The position numbers were made by a program, and so were the translations under genes. A DNA stretch of 64,000 nucleotides from Acidithiobacillus ferrianus (GTDB lineage Bacteria; Pseudomonadota; Gammaproteobacteria; Acidithiobacillales; Acidithiobacillaceae). Location: positions 136,096-200,095 of the forward strand of contig NZ_WNJL01000022.1 of the NCBI RefSeq assembly GCF_010378095.1. Direction: 5' to 3'. Below, one piece after another: positions 28,770 to 38,067 of the stretch (positions within the stretch are counted from its first letter, which is position 1; each line of letters starts with the position of its first letter). The notes beneath the pieces were generated by a model that worked only from the letters and a program-made list of their open reading frames with translations, made no database searches and was not told the DNA's origin.

Positions 28770-29656
28770 GCCCAATCTTTCGGTGTGAGGAAGTCCGCTT
28801 TGAGACGTGCTTCGGCGCTGTCCGCCTCGTCCTGTCTGTCGTAGACCCATGCGGCTAGGGGGGGCAAAGACATGAGGATGCTTTCTGTGCGCCCCCCGGA
28901 TTGCAAGCCGAAAAGGGTGCCGCGGTCATAGATGAGATTGAATTCGACGTAGCGTCCCCGGCGCAAAAGCTGGAATTGTCGTTCGCGCTCGCCGTAAGGC
29001 GTGTCTCGCCGTCGGGCGGCGATCGGCAGATAACTGTCGAGAAAACAATTGGCCACCTCTTCCCAGAAAGCTTGCAGGAGGTCCGCATCGCCATTGAGAT
29101 CGTCGAAGAAGATGCCGCCGACGCCGCGCATTTCCTGACGGTGCTTGATGGTGAAATAGTCATCGCACCAGACCTTGAAGCGCGGATAAAAGCCGAGATC
29201 ATGCCGATCGCAGGCCGTCTTGAGGGTACGGTGGAAATGCTGGGCATCTTCCACGAAACCATAACTGGGGGTGAGGTCGGCGCCGCCACCGAACCACCAT
29301 ACCGGTCCTGCCGAGAAAAAGCGGTAGTTCATATGAACGATGGGGACATAGGGATTACGCGGATGCAGCACCAATGAAACGCCGATGGCGGAGAAGGTCT
29401 GACCGGCCAGTTCGGGACGGTGGGCGGTCGCCGAGGGGGGCAACTGGTCGCCGTTGACCTTGGAGAAATTGACCCCGCCCTTTTCAATGAGGGCGCCATC
29501 CGCCATCACCCGGGTACGACCGCCACCGCCGCCTGACCTTTCCCAGTGATCTTCGCGGAATTTTGCCGCGCCGTCCGCCGCTTCCAAGGCGTTGCAGATA
29601 CGATCCTGTAAGTCGCGGAGAAAGGTTTCTATTTCGTCCAAGGATGGCTGTTGCAT
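28766..29656 (-). CDS. hemF: Oxygen-dependent coproporphyrinogen III oxidase
   Basis: HemF converts coproporphyrinogen III to protoporphyrinogen IX using O2, in the haem pathway. The 296-residue product shows the family blocks [42 protein letters not shown] and [11 protein letters not shown]. The ribosome site GGGAG precedes ATG 29656. The gene begins three bases after the tsaC stop and overlaps pyrD. An oxygen-dependent enzyme fits an aerobic lifestyle. Confidence 0.96.
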   Translation of the reverse strand: MQQPSLDEIETFLRDLQDRICNALEAADGAAKFREDHWERSGGGGGRTRVMADGALIEKGGVNFSKVNGDQLPPSATAHRPELAGQTFSAIGVSLVLHPRNPYVPIVHMNYRFFSAGPVWWFGGGADLTPSYGFVEDAQHFHRTLKTACDRHDLGFYPRFKVWCDDYFTIKHRQEMRGVGGIFFDDLNGDADLLQAFWEEVANCFLDSYLPIAARRRDTPYGERERQFQLLRRGRYVEFNLIYDRGTLFGLQSGGRTESILMSLPPLAAWVYDRQDEADSAEARLKADFLTPKDWA

Positions 29657-29659
29657 GCT

Positions 29660-30220
29660 TCACTCCCGTAAGACCCGGCCACTGCGGGCATCGACGATGC
29701 GGCTGGGACGGCGTCGGCCTCCCAGTCGGGCTGGCAGTACCCACAGGGAACGGCCAAAGTAGCGGTACAAAGTGCGCAGATCCCGGGCTGGCCGCTGACC
29801 CGCCGGATTGGCGCTGGTAGAGACAATAGCGTCGCCAAGGGCGCGGGACAGCACGGCGATGGCCGGATGGGTGCTGACGCGCACGGCAATGCCCTCATGG
29901 TGTCCGCGTATCCAGAATGGGGCCTTGGGCGCGGCGGGGCATACCAGCGTCGTACCAGGCCAGAATCTTGTCAGCAGTTCCGCATCGATGCCTTGGGCAG
30001 ACCAGTAACGCCGGGTTTCCGCCGTTCGCCCGGCGGCGAGCAGGACCCCCTTTTTCTGCGGTCGTCCCTTCAAGGACAGAATCCGGCGCAGGGCACGGCG
30101 CCGGCGCGGGGCACAGCCCAATCCCCAGACGCCCTCCGTAGGGTAGGCGATGACTCCGCCGCGCCGTAGACGCGCTACCCCCTGGCGGATGTCCTGACGG
30201 CGTGGATAGCGCGGTAGCAT
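29660..30220 (-). CDS. tsaC: Threonylcarbamoyl-AMP synthase (TsaC/YrdC)
   Basis: TsaC makes threonylcarbamoyl-AMP for the t6A modification at position 37 of ANN-decoding tRNAs. The 186-residue single-domain protein has the YrdC pattern GVIAYPTEGVWGLGC, LKGRPQKKG (nucleotide site), FWPGTTLVC, AVRVSTHP and STSANPAG. The short length fits TsaC rather than the longer Sua5. It sits fifteen bases downstream of purD and three bases upstream of hemF; the pairing with hemF is seen in other gamma-proteobacteria. Confidence 0.93.
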   Translation of the reverse strand: MLPRYPRRQDIRQGVARLRRGGVIAYPTEGVWGLGCAPRRRRALRRILSLKGRPQKKGVLLAAGRTAETRRYWSAQGIDAELLTRFWPGTTLVCPAAPKAPFWIRGHHEGIAVRVSTHPAIAVLSRALGDAIVSTSANPAGQRPARDLRTLYRYFGRSLWVLPARLGGRRRPSRIVDARSGRVLRE

Positions 30221-30235
30221 TAGCCGAGGAGCTGC

Positions 30236-31498
30236 TCAGGTCCGGTGCAGGCCGCGGTGACCGATATCTCGCCGATGCTGCAGGCCGGGCCAATGGATAT
30301 CGGCGACCGCAGCATAAGCCCGCTGTCGCGCCATCGCCAGACTGTCTCCCAGTGCCGTGACGCCAAGCACCCGCCCCCCCGCCGTGATGATCGTGTCGTC
30401 GCGTGTCGCGGTGCCGGCATGAAAAATTTTGACGGCATCCTCGTGCGCGGCGCTCAGACCGAGGATCGGGTCATCGGCACGTGGGTGCTCGGGATAACCG
30501 GCCGCCGCCAGTACCACACAGAGGGCGGTACGGCTATCCCAGCCGAGGGTCTTGGGCAGCGGATCGCCGCGGGCCGCGGTGAGTAGCAGGGTATAAAGAT
30601 CGGAACGTAACCGCATCATTAACGGTTGTGTCTCCGGATCGCCCAACCGGCAATTGAACTCCAGCACTTTGACTCCGGCGGGTCCGATCATCAGGCCCGC
30701 ATAGAGAAAACCGCGGTAGGGCGTGCGATCCGCCATCAAACCCTGTGCCGCGGGGCGCATCACTTCACGCAGCACTCGCTCGCTTGTGGCGGTGTCGAGG
30801 TTGGGGGTGGGGGAATAGGCACCCATGCCGCCGGTATTGGGACCCTGATCGCCGTCCAGCAGGCGCTTGTGGTCCTGCGATCCGGCCAGTGGCAGGACCT
30901 GGCCATCCGCCACTATGGCGATGAAGCTGGCTTCTTCACCCTCCAGGAATTCTTCGATGACAATGGGGCCCCATTGGAGAAAGCGATGCACGGCGGCCTC
31001 CGCTTCCGCATGCTCCACAGCCACGACGACCCCTTTGCCTGCCGCCAGACCATCGGCCTTGATCACCACGGGCAACGGATGAGCGCGCAGGTAGTCCAGT
31101 GCCGGGCCGCGTTCCGTAAAATGCCCGTAACGGGCGGTCGGGATGCCGTGCCGTTTCATGAAGTCCTTGGCGTGCGCCTTGCTCCCTTCCAGCATGGCTC
31201 CCGCGGCGTTGGGGCCGAATACCGGGATGCCGGCCCGGCGCAGGGCGTCACCCACTCCGGCCACCAATGGGGCTTCTGGACCGACAACCACCAGCGCGAC
31301 GCCCAACGCATGAGCAGCGGCCACCACTTGATCCGCATTCGTCGGTGTGAGTGCCAGGTTGTGGACCTTGGCTTCCGCCGCGGTGCCGGGATTGCCGGGC
31401 ACGCAGTACACTTCCGCCACTTCCGCCGACTGCGCCAGCTTCCAGGCGATGGCGTGTTCGCGTCCGCCACCGCCGAGGATCATGACTTTCGCGCCCAT
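30236..31498 (-). CDS. purD: Phosphoribosylamine-glycine ligase
   Basis: PurD joins glycine to phosphoribosylamine with ATP, the second step of purine synthesis. The 420-residue ATP-grasp protein begins [19 protein letters not shown] and has [36 protein letters not shown] and [14 protein letters not shown], all characteristic. ATG 31498 is chosen because GAGGAGA lies eight bases upstream; the frame can be extended to 31537 but this would overlap purH. It follows purH by thirteen bases. Confidence 0.96.
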   Translation of the reverse strand: MGAKVMILGGGGREHAIAWKLAQSAEVAEVYCVPGNPGTAAEAKVHNLALTPTNADQVVAAAHALGVALVVVGPEAPLVAGVGDALRRAGIPVFGPNAAGAMLEGSKAHAKDFMKRHGIPTARYGHFTERGPALDYLRAHPLPVVIKADGLAAGKGVVVAVEHAEAEAAVHRFLQWGPIVIEEFLEGEEASFIAIVADGQVLPLAGSQDHKRLLDGDQGPNTGGMGAYSPTPNLDTATSERVLREVMRPAAQGLMADRTPYRGFLYAGLMIGPAGVKVLEFNCRLGDPETQPLMMRLRSDLYTLLLTAARGDPLPKTLGWDSRTALCVVLAAAGYPEHPRADDPILGLSAAHEDAVKIFHAGTATRDDTIITAGGRVLGVTALGDSLAMARQRAYAAVADIHWPGLQHRRDIGHRGLHRT

Positions 31499-31511
31499 CT
31501 GTGTTCTCTCC

Positions 31512-33077
31512 TCAACCATGCCGGAAATGGCGCACACCGGTAAAGATCATGGCGACGCCGCGTTCGTTGGCGCTGGCGATGACCTCCGCGTCGCGAATGG
31601 AGCCACCGGGCTGGATGATCGCCTTTACGCCCGCGGCTGCGGCCGCGTCGACGCCATCGCGGAAGGGAAAGAAAGCGTCGGAAGCCAATGCCGCGCCGTG
31701 CAGCTCGAAGCCCAGATCCAGGGCCTTGGCCGCGCCGCATTTGGCGGCGTCCACTCGGCTCATCTGCCCCGCGCCGATGCCAATGGTCTGGCCTTCGCGG
31801 CCATAGACGATGGCGTTGGAACGCACGTATTTGGCGACCCGCCAGACAAAGGCCAGGTCGCGGGCCTCCTGTGCCGTCGGTGCGCGTTCGGAGACCACCT
31901 TCCAGTCCGCTTCCGCTTCCATGGTTTGGTCAAAGTCCTGCACCAGCAGGCCGCCGCGTACGCGTTTGTAATCCCAGCCGCCGCGCCGCCAGGCGCGGCC
32001 GTCATCGAAGGCGAGCACCCGCAGGTTTTTCTTTTTGGCCAGAATGGACCGGGCATCGGGCGCAATGGCGGGCGCCAGTACCATCTCGACGAATTGGCCG
32101 CACATGAGTTCAGCGGTCTGTGCATCCAGTGGCCGGTTGCAGGCGAGGATGCCGCCGAAGGCGGATACCGGATCGCCCGCCCACGCGCGTTGATAGGCGC
32201 TGAGTAGATCCGGCCCCACGGCCACGCCGCAGGGATTGCCGTGCTTCACCACGCAACAGGCGGGTTCGGCAAATTCCATCACCAGCGCGACGGCGGCATC
32301 ACCGTCCCCGATATTGTTGTAAGACAATGCCTTGCCTTGCCACTGATGGGCGTCCGCCAGTCCTCCGCCGCTGCCATCGCGGTAGAAGGCTGCGGTTTGA
32401 TGGGGATTTTCGCCGTAGCGCAGGTCCTGGACTTTCTCAACTTGCAGGGACAGGGTCTGTGGGTAGGCCGTCCGGTTGCCGTCGGAACCCAAGCTGGAGA
32501 GATAGTTGGCAATGGCACCGTCATACCGCGCCGTGTGGGCGAAGGCCTTGGTGGCCAGACGGAAGCGGGTATTGGCACCGACGCCGCCATGGCTTTTTTC
32601 CATCTCCTGCAACACGGTCGTGTAGTCGTCGGGATCGACGAGGACCGTGACCCCTTCCCAGTTTTTGGCGCCCGCGCGCAACAGGGTTGGACCACCAATG
32701 TCGATGTGCTCGATCGCCTCTTCCAGATTGCAACCGGCGCGGGCGATGGTCTCCGCGAAGGGGTACAGATTGACGCAGAGGAGATCGATCGCGGGAATGC
32801 CGTGTTCGGCCATTTGCCGGATATGGTCGCTGTTGTCCCGTTTCGCCAGCAGGCCCCCGTGGATTTTGGGATGCAGGGTTTTGAGGCGGCCTTCCAGCAA
32901 TTCGGGGAACCCGGTGTAGTCACGGACTTCCTGCACCGCAACACCGTCCGCCATCAACGCCTTGGCCGTGCCCCCGGTAGACAGTATTTCCACCCCGAAG
33001 TCCCGCAGCCGCCGGGCAAATTCTACCACCCCCCGCTTGTCGGAAACGCTGATGAGCGCCCTGTTGATTTCTCCCAT
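31512..33077 (-). CDS. purH: Bifunctional AICAR formyltransferase/IMP cyclohydrolase
   Basis: PurH carries out the last two steps of IMP synthesis. The 521-residue product has the N-terminal cyclohydrolase MGS-like domain ([33 protein letters not shown]) and the transformylase domain with [13 protein letters not shown]. The catalytic KHGNPCG follows, and the C-terminus carries [15 protein letters not shown] and GVRHFRHG. The start is either ATG 33077 or an in-frame GTG at 33089; the ATG gives the usual opening. It heads a five-gene operon. A strong promoter at 33239-33267 and a hairpin in the leader suggest transcriptional control before translation starts. Confidence 0.95.
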   Translation of the reverse strand: MGEINRALISVSDKRGVVEFARRLRDFGVEILSTGGTAKALMADGVAVQEVRDYTGFPELLEGRLKTLHPKIHGGLLAKRDNSDHIRQMAEHGIPAIDLLCVNLYPFAETIARAGCNLEEAIEHIDIGGPTLLRAGAKNWEGVTVLVDPDDYTTVLQEMEKSHGGVGANTRFRLATKAFAHTARYDGAIANYLSSLGSDGNRTAYPQTLSLQVEKVQDLRYGENPHQTAAFYRDGSGGGLADAHQWQGKALSYNNIGDGDAAVALVMEFAEPACCVVKHGNPCGVAVGPDLLSAYQRAWAGDPVSAFGGILACNRPLDAQTAELMCGQFVEMVLAPAIAPDARSILAKKKNLRVLAFDDGRAWRRGGWDYKRVRGGLLVQDFDQTMEAEADWKVVSERAPTAQEARDLAFVWRVAKYVRSNAIVYGREGQTIGIGAGQMSRVDAAKCGAAKALDLGFELHGAALASDAFFPFRDGVDAAAAAGVKAIIQPGGSIRDAEVIASANERGVAMIFTGVRHFRHG

Positions 33078-33141
33078 AAATCCCGCCACCCCTGAAAAAG
33101 TTGCCGTTTAGACCAGCCCGCTTGACCTGCCTGAAATAAAA

Positions 33142-33182
33142 AAGGCACGATCAGGAGACCTGTCGTACCCAAACCTCCTGAT
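33142..33182 (-). terminator. Attenuator-like hairpin in the purH leader
   Basis: On the minus strand an eight-base perfect stem ATCAGGAG/CTCCTGAT (33182-33175 and 33157-33150) is followed by CGTGCC and a run of six T residues, the form of an intrinsic terminator. It lies between the promoter at 33239-33267 and purH, with no gene between. The bases GGGTAC in its loop can pair with GTACC about 40 bases upstream, offering an alternative fold. Confidence 0.6.
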
Positions 33183-33238
33183 GGAGGGAGCGTTCTGATT
33201 TCCCGTTACGCTGGTACAGCAGCAACGAGAAAGTCTGT

Positions 33239-33267
33239 ATTGTAAGAGAGCCGCCGCCGCTATGCAA
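33239..33267 (-). promoter_or_regulatory. purH operon promoter
   Basis: Read on the minus strand, TTGCAT (33267-33262) and TACAAT (33244-33239) are separated by exactly 17 bases. Transcription would begin near 33232, giving a leader of about 155 bases before purH. Confidence 0.7.
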
Positions 33268-33363
33268 GTACGATCGCCGGTGGTGTCGACAACTCCGTGA
33301 ATGGGTCGGGTGACTGGACGGGGCACGGGGGGGGTAGGCTGTCATCTTCAAGACAAATGATAA

Positions 33364-33369
33364 TATAAT
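33364..33369 (+). promoter_or_regulatory. Possible -10 box for the di-iron/Roadblock operon
   Basis: A perfect TATAAT lies about 80 bases before the start at 33451 in an AT-rich pocket. No good -35 is seen at 17 bases (only TGTCAT at 18), so another activator or sigma factor may be needed. Confidence 0.4.
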
Positions 33370-33450
33370 GATACACGATAGTCGTATCTATTCGAAGACC
33401 CACACTGAACTCGCTTACGGTGCGCATCACCACTTTCAGAGGAGCTCGCG

Positions 33451-34257
33451 ATGTCCCAACTGCTGTATGACGACGGAACCCATAAGTGTATTGCCTTCAC
33501 CGACCTGGTGGAAGGTGAGGGGATTCAGGCCAACCAGTTTCTCATCGTTCATGATGGGGAGGGGATGCTGCTCGATCCTGGCGGTAACCTGACCTATAAG
33601 AACTTGCTGGCGGAGATGGCGAGCTATTTCCTTCCGGCGCATCTGGACTTCGTGTTTGCCTCCCACGAGGACCCGGATATTGTGGCCTCGGCCAACGGTT
33701 GGTTGCTGATTACCGACGCGAAGATTCTCATCGCTCAGGAATGGACCCGGTTCCTGCCGCATTTTTGCTCTAAAGGCATGACCGCGGGGCGCGTGATCGG
33801 CATCCCGCCGCAGGGCATGGCAGTCCGTCTGGCAGGGCAGGAACTCTGCATCGTGCCCGCCCATTACATGCATGCGGTGGGTAATTTCCAGGTATACGAT
33901 CCGGTGAGCAAAATACTCTTCTCCGGGGACCTGGGCGCTAATCTGGTCAGTGGGCATGATGCGTCCCGGGTGATCGAAGGTGCGGAAGCGTTTCATATCC
34001 ATCGTGTGGCAGCAAGCATGGATGACTTTCACCGCCGTTACATGGGTGGCCAGAAGGTCTGCAGACTTTGGTGCAATATGGTGCGAGATATGGAGATAGA
34101 ATGGATCGTGCCGCAGCACGGCGCCTCTTTTAGAGGCCGGGACACCGTCATGGCCTTCCTCGACTGGTTCGCGGGACTGGAGTCTGGTCCCGATCTTCTG
34201 ACACAAAGCGATTTTCAGTTCCCCATTCCCGAAGTTCCGGAGAGGGGTGCCACATGA
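33451..34257 (+). CDS. ODP-type di-iron metallo-beta-lactamase-fold protein
   Basis: The 268-residue product has the metallo-beta-lactamase fold with the ligand set of flavodiiron proteins and oxygen-binding di-iron (ODP) sensors. It shows SHEDPD at 71-76 (His72, Asp74, Asp76), His138 and/or His141 in PAHYMHAVGNF, Asp160 in FSGDLGA and His223 in PQHG. The flavodoxin domain of flavodiiron reductases is absent, so a sensor is more likely than an O2/NO reductase; that is inference. It starts after AGAGGAGC and overlaps the Roadblock gene by ATGA, so the two are surely co-expressed and may form a complex. Confidence 0.82.
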   Translation: MSQLLYDDGTHKCIAFTDLVEGEGIQANQFLIVHDGEGMLLDPGGNLTYKNLLAEMASYFLPAHLDFVFASHEDPDIVASANGWLLITDAKILIAQEWTRFLPHFCSKGMTAGRVIGIPPQGMAVRLAGQELCIVPAHYMHAVGNFQVYDPVSKILFSGDLGANLVSGHDASRVIEGAEAFHIHRVAASMDDFHRRYMGGQKVCRLWCNMVRDMEIEWIVPQHGASFRGRDTVMAFLDWFAGLESGPDLLTQSDFQFPIPEVPERGAT

Positions 34258-34628
34258 GTCCGGAACAGTTTGAGGGTTTCGTCGCGCGATTACGTGCCGT
34301 GTCACCACAGATGCAGGGCGCCATGCTGATTTCCGCCGAGGGCGTCGTGCTTCACCAAGAGGGCGAAGCGGTGGCGGACCAGACGCTCATCGGCATTGCG
34401 GGGGCTGCCGTCGTGCGCCTGGCCGGGCACATCGGCGCGGGCCTCGCCGCGTGTCCGCTCCAGGAGATTACCCTGTGTTGCGATCCTCATGCGGTTCTCT
34501 TTTTGCCCATGGGCGAGGAGACGCTCATGATGATCGTCATGCCTGTGGAAGCGGATACGCGGCCTTTGGCACGGGCGATCCGCGCCTGCTTGAATGGACA
34601 AGCGGTGTTTGCGGCGGCTTCCCGGTAA
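34254..34628 (+). CDS. Roadblock/LC7-domain protein
   Basis: A 124-residue protein with the Roadblock/LC7 pattern: an N-terminal helix, then MQGAMLISAEGVVL, a helix through AAVVRLAG, and strands ITLCCDPHAVLFLPMGEE and LMMIVMPVEA. These small proteins usually partner GTPases or sensor proteins in bacteria (for example with MglA). No small GTPase is adjacent; the four-base overlap instead ties it to the di-iron protein upstream. It ends fourteen bases before the convergent antiporter gene. Confidence 0.78.
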   Translation: MSPEQFEGFVARLRAVSPQMQGAMLISAEGVVLHQEGEAVADQTLIGIAGAAVVRLAGHIGAGLAACPLQEITLCCDPHAVLFLPMGEETLMMIVMPVEADTRPLARAIRACLNGQAVFAAASR

Positions 34629-34642
34629 AATAAAAAGCTGGA

Positions 34643-36268
34643 TCAGGCTGATGGCGGGTCGTTTTTAACGGAGCGCTGCGTCGCCGATAAGCGTTCCATG
34701 ACCGCCTCGGGTTGGGACTCTATCTCCAGAAAACTCGCGTCGATATCGGCCAGCATCTGGTCGTAACTGGCTTCGCTCAGCAGGCCCTCTGTGCGCGCGT
34801 CGAGAATCTTCTGCTTTTCCTTGAGGAGCAGATGCCGGTACAACCGGGAGAAGTCGCGCTGAAGTATATGTGTGTCATCGCGTGTATCCAACCCGGCCAG
34901 TTTCTTTTCGGCCGCTTCCTGCTCCTGCTGGTAATATGTGGCCAGTACATCCAGCGCGCGTTCATTCCGCAGCCCGCCCTGGCGCAGTCGTCCGATCTCA
35001 TGGCTCCCGGTTTGCGCAAGGATGACGCGCATCCGTTGCACTTCAACCTCTTGAGAATCCTGACTACGGCCCAGTACCTTGAGGGCGCTCGCCAGCGGAG
35101 AAATGCTCAGTCCCTGGATCAGGATGGTCAACAAAACGACGCCAAACACCAGGTTGATCAGCAAGGTGCGATAAGGAAAATCATAGGGGAGGCTCAGGGC
35201 CAGCACCATGGACAATGCCCCGCGAATACCGCCCCACACCAGCACGAAATTCCAGGTCGCGGGTATTCGGGCCCGTGTGCGGCTCAGCAATCCACTCATG
35301 CCATAAATGACCGCGGCCCGGGCGATGGTGACCGCCACGTAGGCCGCCAGGATCAGGGGCCAGATGCTGAGCAGGCCGGGCAGGTGGATGGTAAAACCGA
35401 CGAGCAAAAAGATGAGCGAGTTCAGGGCAAAGCCGATATATTCCCAGAAGGTGTTCACCGCCATTTTGACGGATGCGGTCATACCCCTTTTCGCCCCGTA
35501 ATTGCCGCAGATCAGTCCCGCGACCACGGTACTGATGACGCCGGAATAGCCGAGTTGCATCGCGGTCAGAAAACTGCCGTAGGCCGCCAGGATGGTGATG
35601 GTGATTTCGACCATGCCATCATGGACGCGCTTGATCACTTCGGAGCTCAACCAGCCAATCACCATGCCCGCCAGCGCGCCACCACCGACCACGGCGAAAA
35701 ACTGAATGGCCAGTGCCGGGACGGATATCGCCTTGCCTTCCGCCAGTGTCAGAAATAGGGTGAAGAAGACAATAGCGGTCCCATCGTTGAGCAGGCTTTC
35801 ACTTTCCACCATGAATGTCAGGCGGGATGGCGCCTGCAGTTTGCGAAATATGGACACCACGGAAATCGGATCGGTGGCGGCCACGGCGGCACCGAACACC
35901 AGGGCGACACTGACAGGCATGATCACCCGGGATAAATCGGGCAGGTACCGACTGCTCCAGAGCAATACGAAGGCGGTCACGAGCATCGATAGGAGCACCC
36001 CCGGCACCGCCAGACCGAATATGGCCAGACGGTCACGCCACATGGCGCTGGAGGAGAGGTGGTAAGCGGATTCGAAAATCAGGCCGGGCAGGAAGAGGGT
36101 AAATACCAGATCATGGGTCAACACCGGGGCTTGAAACAAATGCACGGCTCCCAATACCAAGCCGCCCAGTACCAGCGCGACGGTATAGGGTATGTGAAAG
36201 CGATTCGCCAATACGGAGAGCAGGGACGCTATCACGAAGAGCAAGAGTATGACGGTTTCTGGAATCAT
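34643..36268 (-). CDS. Na+/H+ antiporter, CPA1 family
   Basis: A 541-residue inner-membrane cation/proton antiporter with about 12 hydrophobic segments in residues 1-400. Hallmarks are GLIFESAYHL, AAVAATDPISVVSIF (the ND/TDP ion site), LNDGTAIVFF, and WGGIRGALSMVLALSLP. A cytoplasmic helical tail of about 130 residues follows and is rich in Glu and Gln. The ATG at 36268 is preferred over a TTG at 36295. It should export Na+ or take part in pH homeostasis, which suits an acidophile. It lies 54 bases downstream of the HAD gene on the same strand. Confidence 0.92.
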   Translation of the reverse strand: MIPETVILLLFVIASLLSVLANRFHIPYTVALVLGGLVLGAVHLFQAPVLTHDLVFTLFLPGLIFESAYHLSSSAMWRDRLAIFGLAVPGVLLSMLVTAFVLLWSSRYLPDLSRVIMPVSVALVFGAAVAATDPISVVSIFRKLQAPSRLTFMVESESLLNDGTAIVFFTLFLTLAEGKAISVPALAIQFFAVVGGGALAGMVIGWLSSEVIKRVHDGMVEITITILAAYGSFLTAMQLGYSGVISTVVAGLICGNYGAKRGMTASVKMAVNTFWEYIGFALNSLIFLLVGFTIHLPGLLSIWPLILAAYVAVTIARAAVIYGMSGLLSRTRARIPATWNFVLVWGGIRGALSMVLALSLPYDFPYRTLLINLVFGVVLLTILIQGLSISPLASALKVLGRSQDSQEVEVQRMRVILAQTGSHEIGRLRQGGLRNERALDVLATYYQQEQEAAEKKLAGLDTRDDTHILQRDFSRLYRHLLLKEKQKILDARTEGLLSEASYDQMLADIDASFLEIESQPEAVMERLSATQRSVKNDPPSA

Positions 36269-36322
36269 GAGGCTCTCTGCCGCGGGGCTAAACAATGCTT
36301 TTCGGCGCGTCGATGGCGCTGC

Positions 36323-37063
36323 TCAGCCGTCCGCATGTTTTTGGGCCAAAAAACCGATGCCGTCGAGCACCTGATAGAAATCCCGGGCATAGTAATCTGG
36401 GGCCACGTCATTATAGGATTTGCTGCCCTGGTTGGAGTCAACGAAGAGGGTTTTCATGCTCGCCTGCTGGGCACCATAGATATCCCGGTACATGTCGTTG
36501 CCGACGTAAATGGCTTCAGGGGGCGCGACCTCCAGTTGTTCCGCAGCCATGGCAAAGAGCCGGGAATCGGGTTTGCGATAACCGTGGTCGCCGGAGATAA
36601 TGCGTACGTCAAAATATTTTTTGATGCCCATTGCGCGCATTTCCGGCAGCGCGAAGCAGCGTTGCGCATCGGAGATGATGGCCAGCCGATAGGTTTCCTG
36701 CAGGCTTTTCAGGGTGCGCTTAACCCCCTCGTAGCGCTCCAGGCGCGTACGGGAAATGCCACGGTGCAGGCGCGCCAGCTCCTTGGCCAGGTCTCCGCGC
36801 CTTTTGACCGGCTTGCTGTTTTCCTGCACCAGCAGCGTATGCCAGATCGCTTCCACATCGATCTCCGGATATCGCTCGGGGGACTGACGTTTCCCTTCTT
36901 TCAGGATGGCGAAGTAGCGTTCACGGAGTTCCCTCCGATTCATGAACACTCGGTGGTACGTGAGATAATGCGAGATTCCGCGATAAATTTCCTCCAGTTC
37001 TTCATTGGTTTCTATATTGATCAGGGTGCCATAGAGATCGAAACAGACGGCACGTATGGACAT
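36323..37063 (-). CDS. HAD-superfamily hydrolase
   Basis: A 246-residue haloacid-dehalogenase-type protein. Motif I is CFDLYGTL near residue 9, the D-x-Y-G-T form in which the second acid is tyrosine, as in haloacid dehalogenases. The other motifs follow as LAIISDAQ, YRKPDSRLF and IYVGNDMYRDIYGAQ. A cap domain lies between about 18 and 115. GGAGG lies seven bases before ATG 37063. The gene is four bases downstream of an APH-fold kinase gene, so the two may act on the same, unknown, phosphorylated compound. Substrate cannot be inferred from sequence. Confidence 0.85.
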   Translation of the reverse strand: MSIRAVCFDLYGTLINIETNEELEEIYRGISHYLTYHRVFMNRRELRERYFAILKEGKRQSPERYPEIDVEAIWHTLLVQENSKPVKRRGDLAKELARLHRGISRTRLERYEGVKRTLKSLQETYRLAIISDAQRCFALPEMRAMGIKKYFDVRIISGDHGYRKPDSRLFAMAAEQLEVAPPEAIYVGNDMYRDIYGAQQASMKTLFVDSNQGSKSYNDVAPDYYARDFYQVLDGIGFLAQKHADG

Positions 37064-37067
37064 GGTG

Positions 37068-38066
37068 TTACCTCCGCAGAATGTGAACGGCTTCGTGGAC
37101 CAAGGCTTGGCTGTAGCGCCAGTCAAGCCAGGAATTACGGGCGATGCGTAACAGGGTCATGCCCATATAAAAGGGTATTCGCTCAGTAATCGATGCAAAA
37201 GCCGCATGGCGATCCGGAAAATGGGTGCTGTATTCCCAGAGAAAATGCCCGATAAATGGTTCGGCATGCTCCCCATGATGAGTAGTGCGAATGAAATGAT
37301 GTTTGATTTCCCCGGCGATCATACCGAGATCATACGCGCGATCGGCAAGCTGCATACGTTCAAGATCAATGGCAATAGTGCGCCGGCGCGGCGCGAAGAG
37401 AAAATTGGAGGGCGTGGCATCGCCATGGATCAGGACTTGCCGGTCTGCCCACATACTGCCCATCTGTTGCCAGCGCTCCCGGCAATGATAAAGTTCGTCG
37501 GTCTGACGGGCAGCTATCCGGTGGCGTCTTTGCAAGCGCTCCATGATCTTGTCGAAATAAGCAAAGTGAGCATCAAAACGCACTGTTTCAGAACGCGCAG
37601 TCCAGTTATGTAGTTTGGCAAGGAAATAGGCAAGATCCGTCAGGCGTGCATATAATAATTTTGCGTCATTGCGTTCAATGCTCTCTTCAATGATGTTGGA
37701 GAGCGATTGCCCAGGACAGTATTCCTCGATGAGGACGCTGTTCATGGCCTGTGAAATCCCCAGGGGTTGCGGAATATACAGCCGCTCGATTTTGAGGCCT
37801 AAGTCGCGCAACGTATGCATATGCTGCCATTCGTTATGGGCCAGCTCCCAGGCCTGTTGTGGATCTTTCCCGATTCGGTTGAAAAACTTACCGATGACTT
37901 TCCGCTGTGAATGGGTTTCCTCGTAGAGAAAAACCTCATTGGATGCCGGAAGCTGAAATACCCGAAACTGATGGGCGCGCTGTTCTGTGAGTAGCTGTGG
38001 ATATATCTGCTCTTGCAGATATGTGTAAAGCGGATCATGGGGATTCAGGCGGCCCAGATATTTCAT
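37068..38066 (-). CDS. APH/LPS-kinase-fold phosphotransferase
   Basis: A 332-residue protein of the aminoglycoside phosphotransferase/choline kinase fold. The catalytic loop HGDATPSN is at residues 214-221 (Asp216, Asn221) and the metal-binding aspartate is in IDLER (Asp234). Upstream, VLIEEYCPGQ is the hinge region. The N-terminal lobe has GKFFNR as a possible ATP-lysine strand. It might phosphorylate a sugar or lipid; there is no sign of antibiotic resistance context. It starts one base after the upstream membrane-anchored protein and is followed four bases later by a HAD hydrolase. Confidence 0.8.
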   Translation of the reverse strand: MKYLGRLNPHDPLYTYLQEQIYPQLLTEQRAHQFRVFQLPASNEVFLYEETHSQRKVIGKFFNRIGKDPQQAWELAHNEWQHMHTLRDLGLKIERLYIPQPLGISQAMNSVLIEEYCPGQSLSNIIEESIERNDAKLLYARLTDLAYFLAKLHNWTARSETVRFDAHFAYFDKIMERLQRRHRIAARQTDELYHCRERWQQMGSMWADRQVLIHGDATPSNFLFAPRRRTIAIDLERMQLADRAYDLGMIAGEIKHHFIRTTHHGEHAEPFIGHFLWEYSTHFPDRHAAFASITERIPFYMGMTLLRIARNSWLDWRYSQALVHEAVHILRR

Positions 38067-38067
38067 T

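Noticed and set aside
33077..33240. ZTP (pfl) riboswitch upstream of purH
   Set aside because: The conserved CCGCCUGGGCA-type core and flanking stems were not found; only the terminator hairpin can be supported.
37068..38066. APH-fold kinase as an aminoglycoside resistance gene
   Set aside because: The fold is shared by many sugar and lipid kinases, the neighbours are housekeeping-like, and no resistance context is present.
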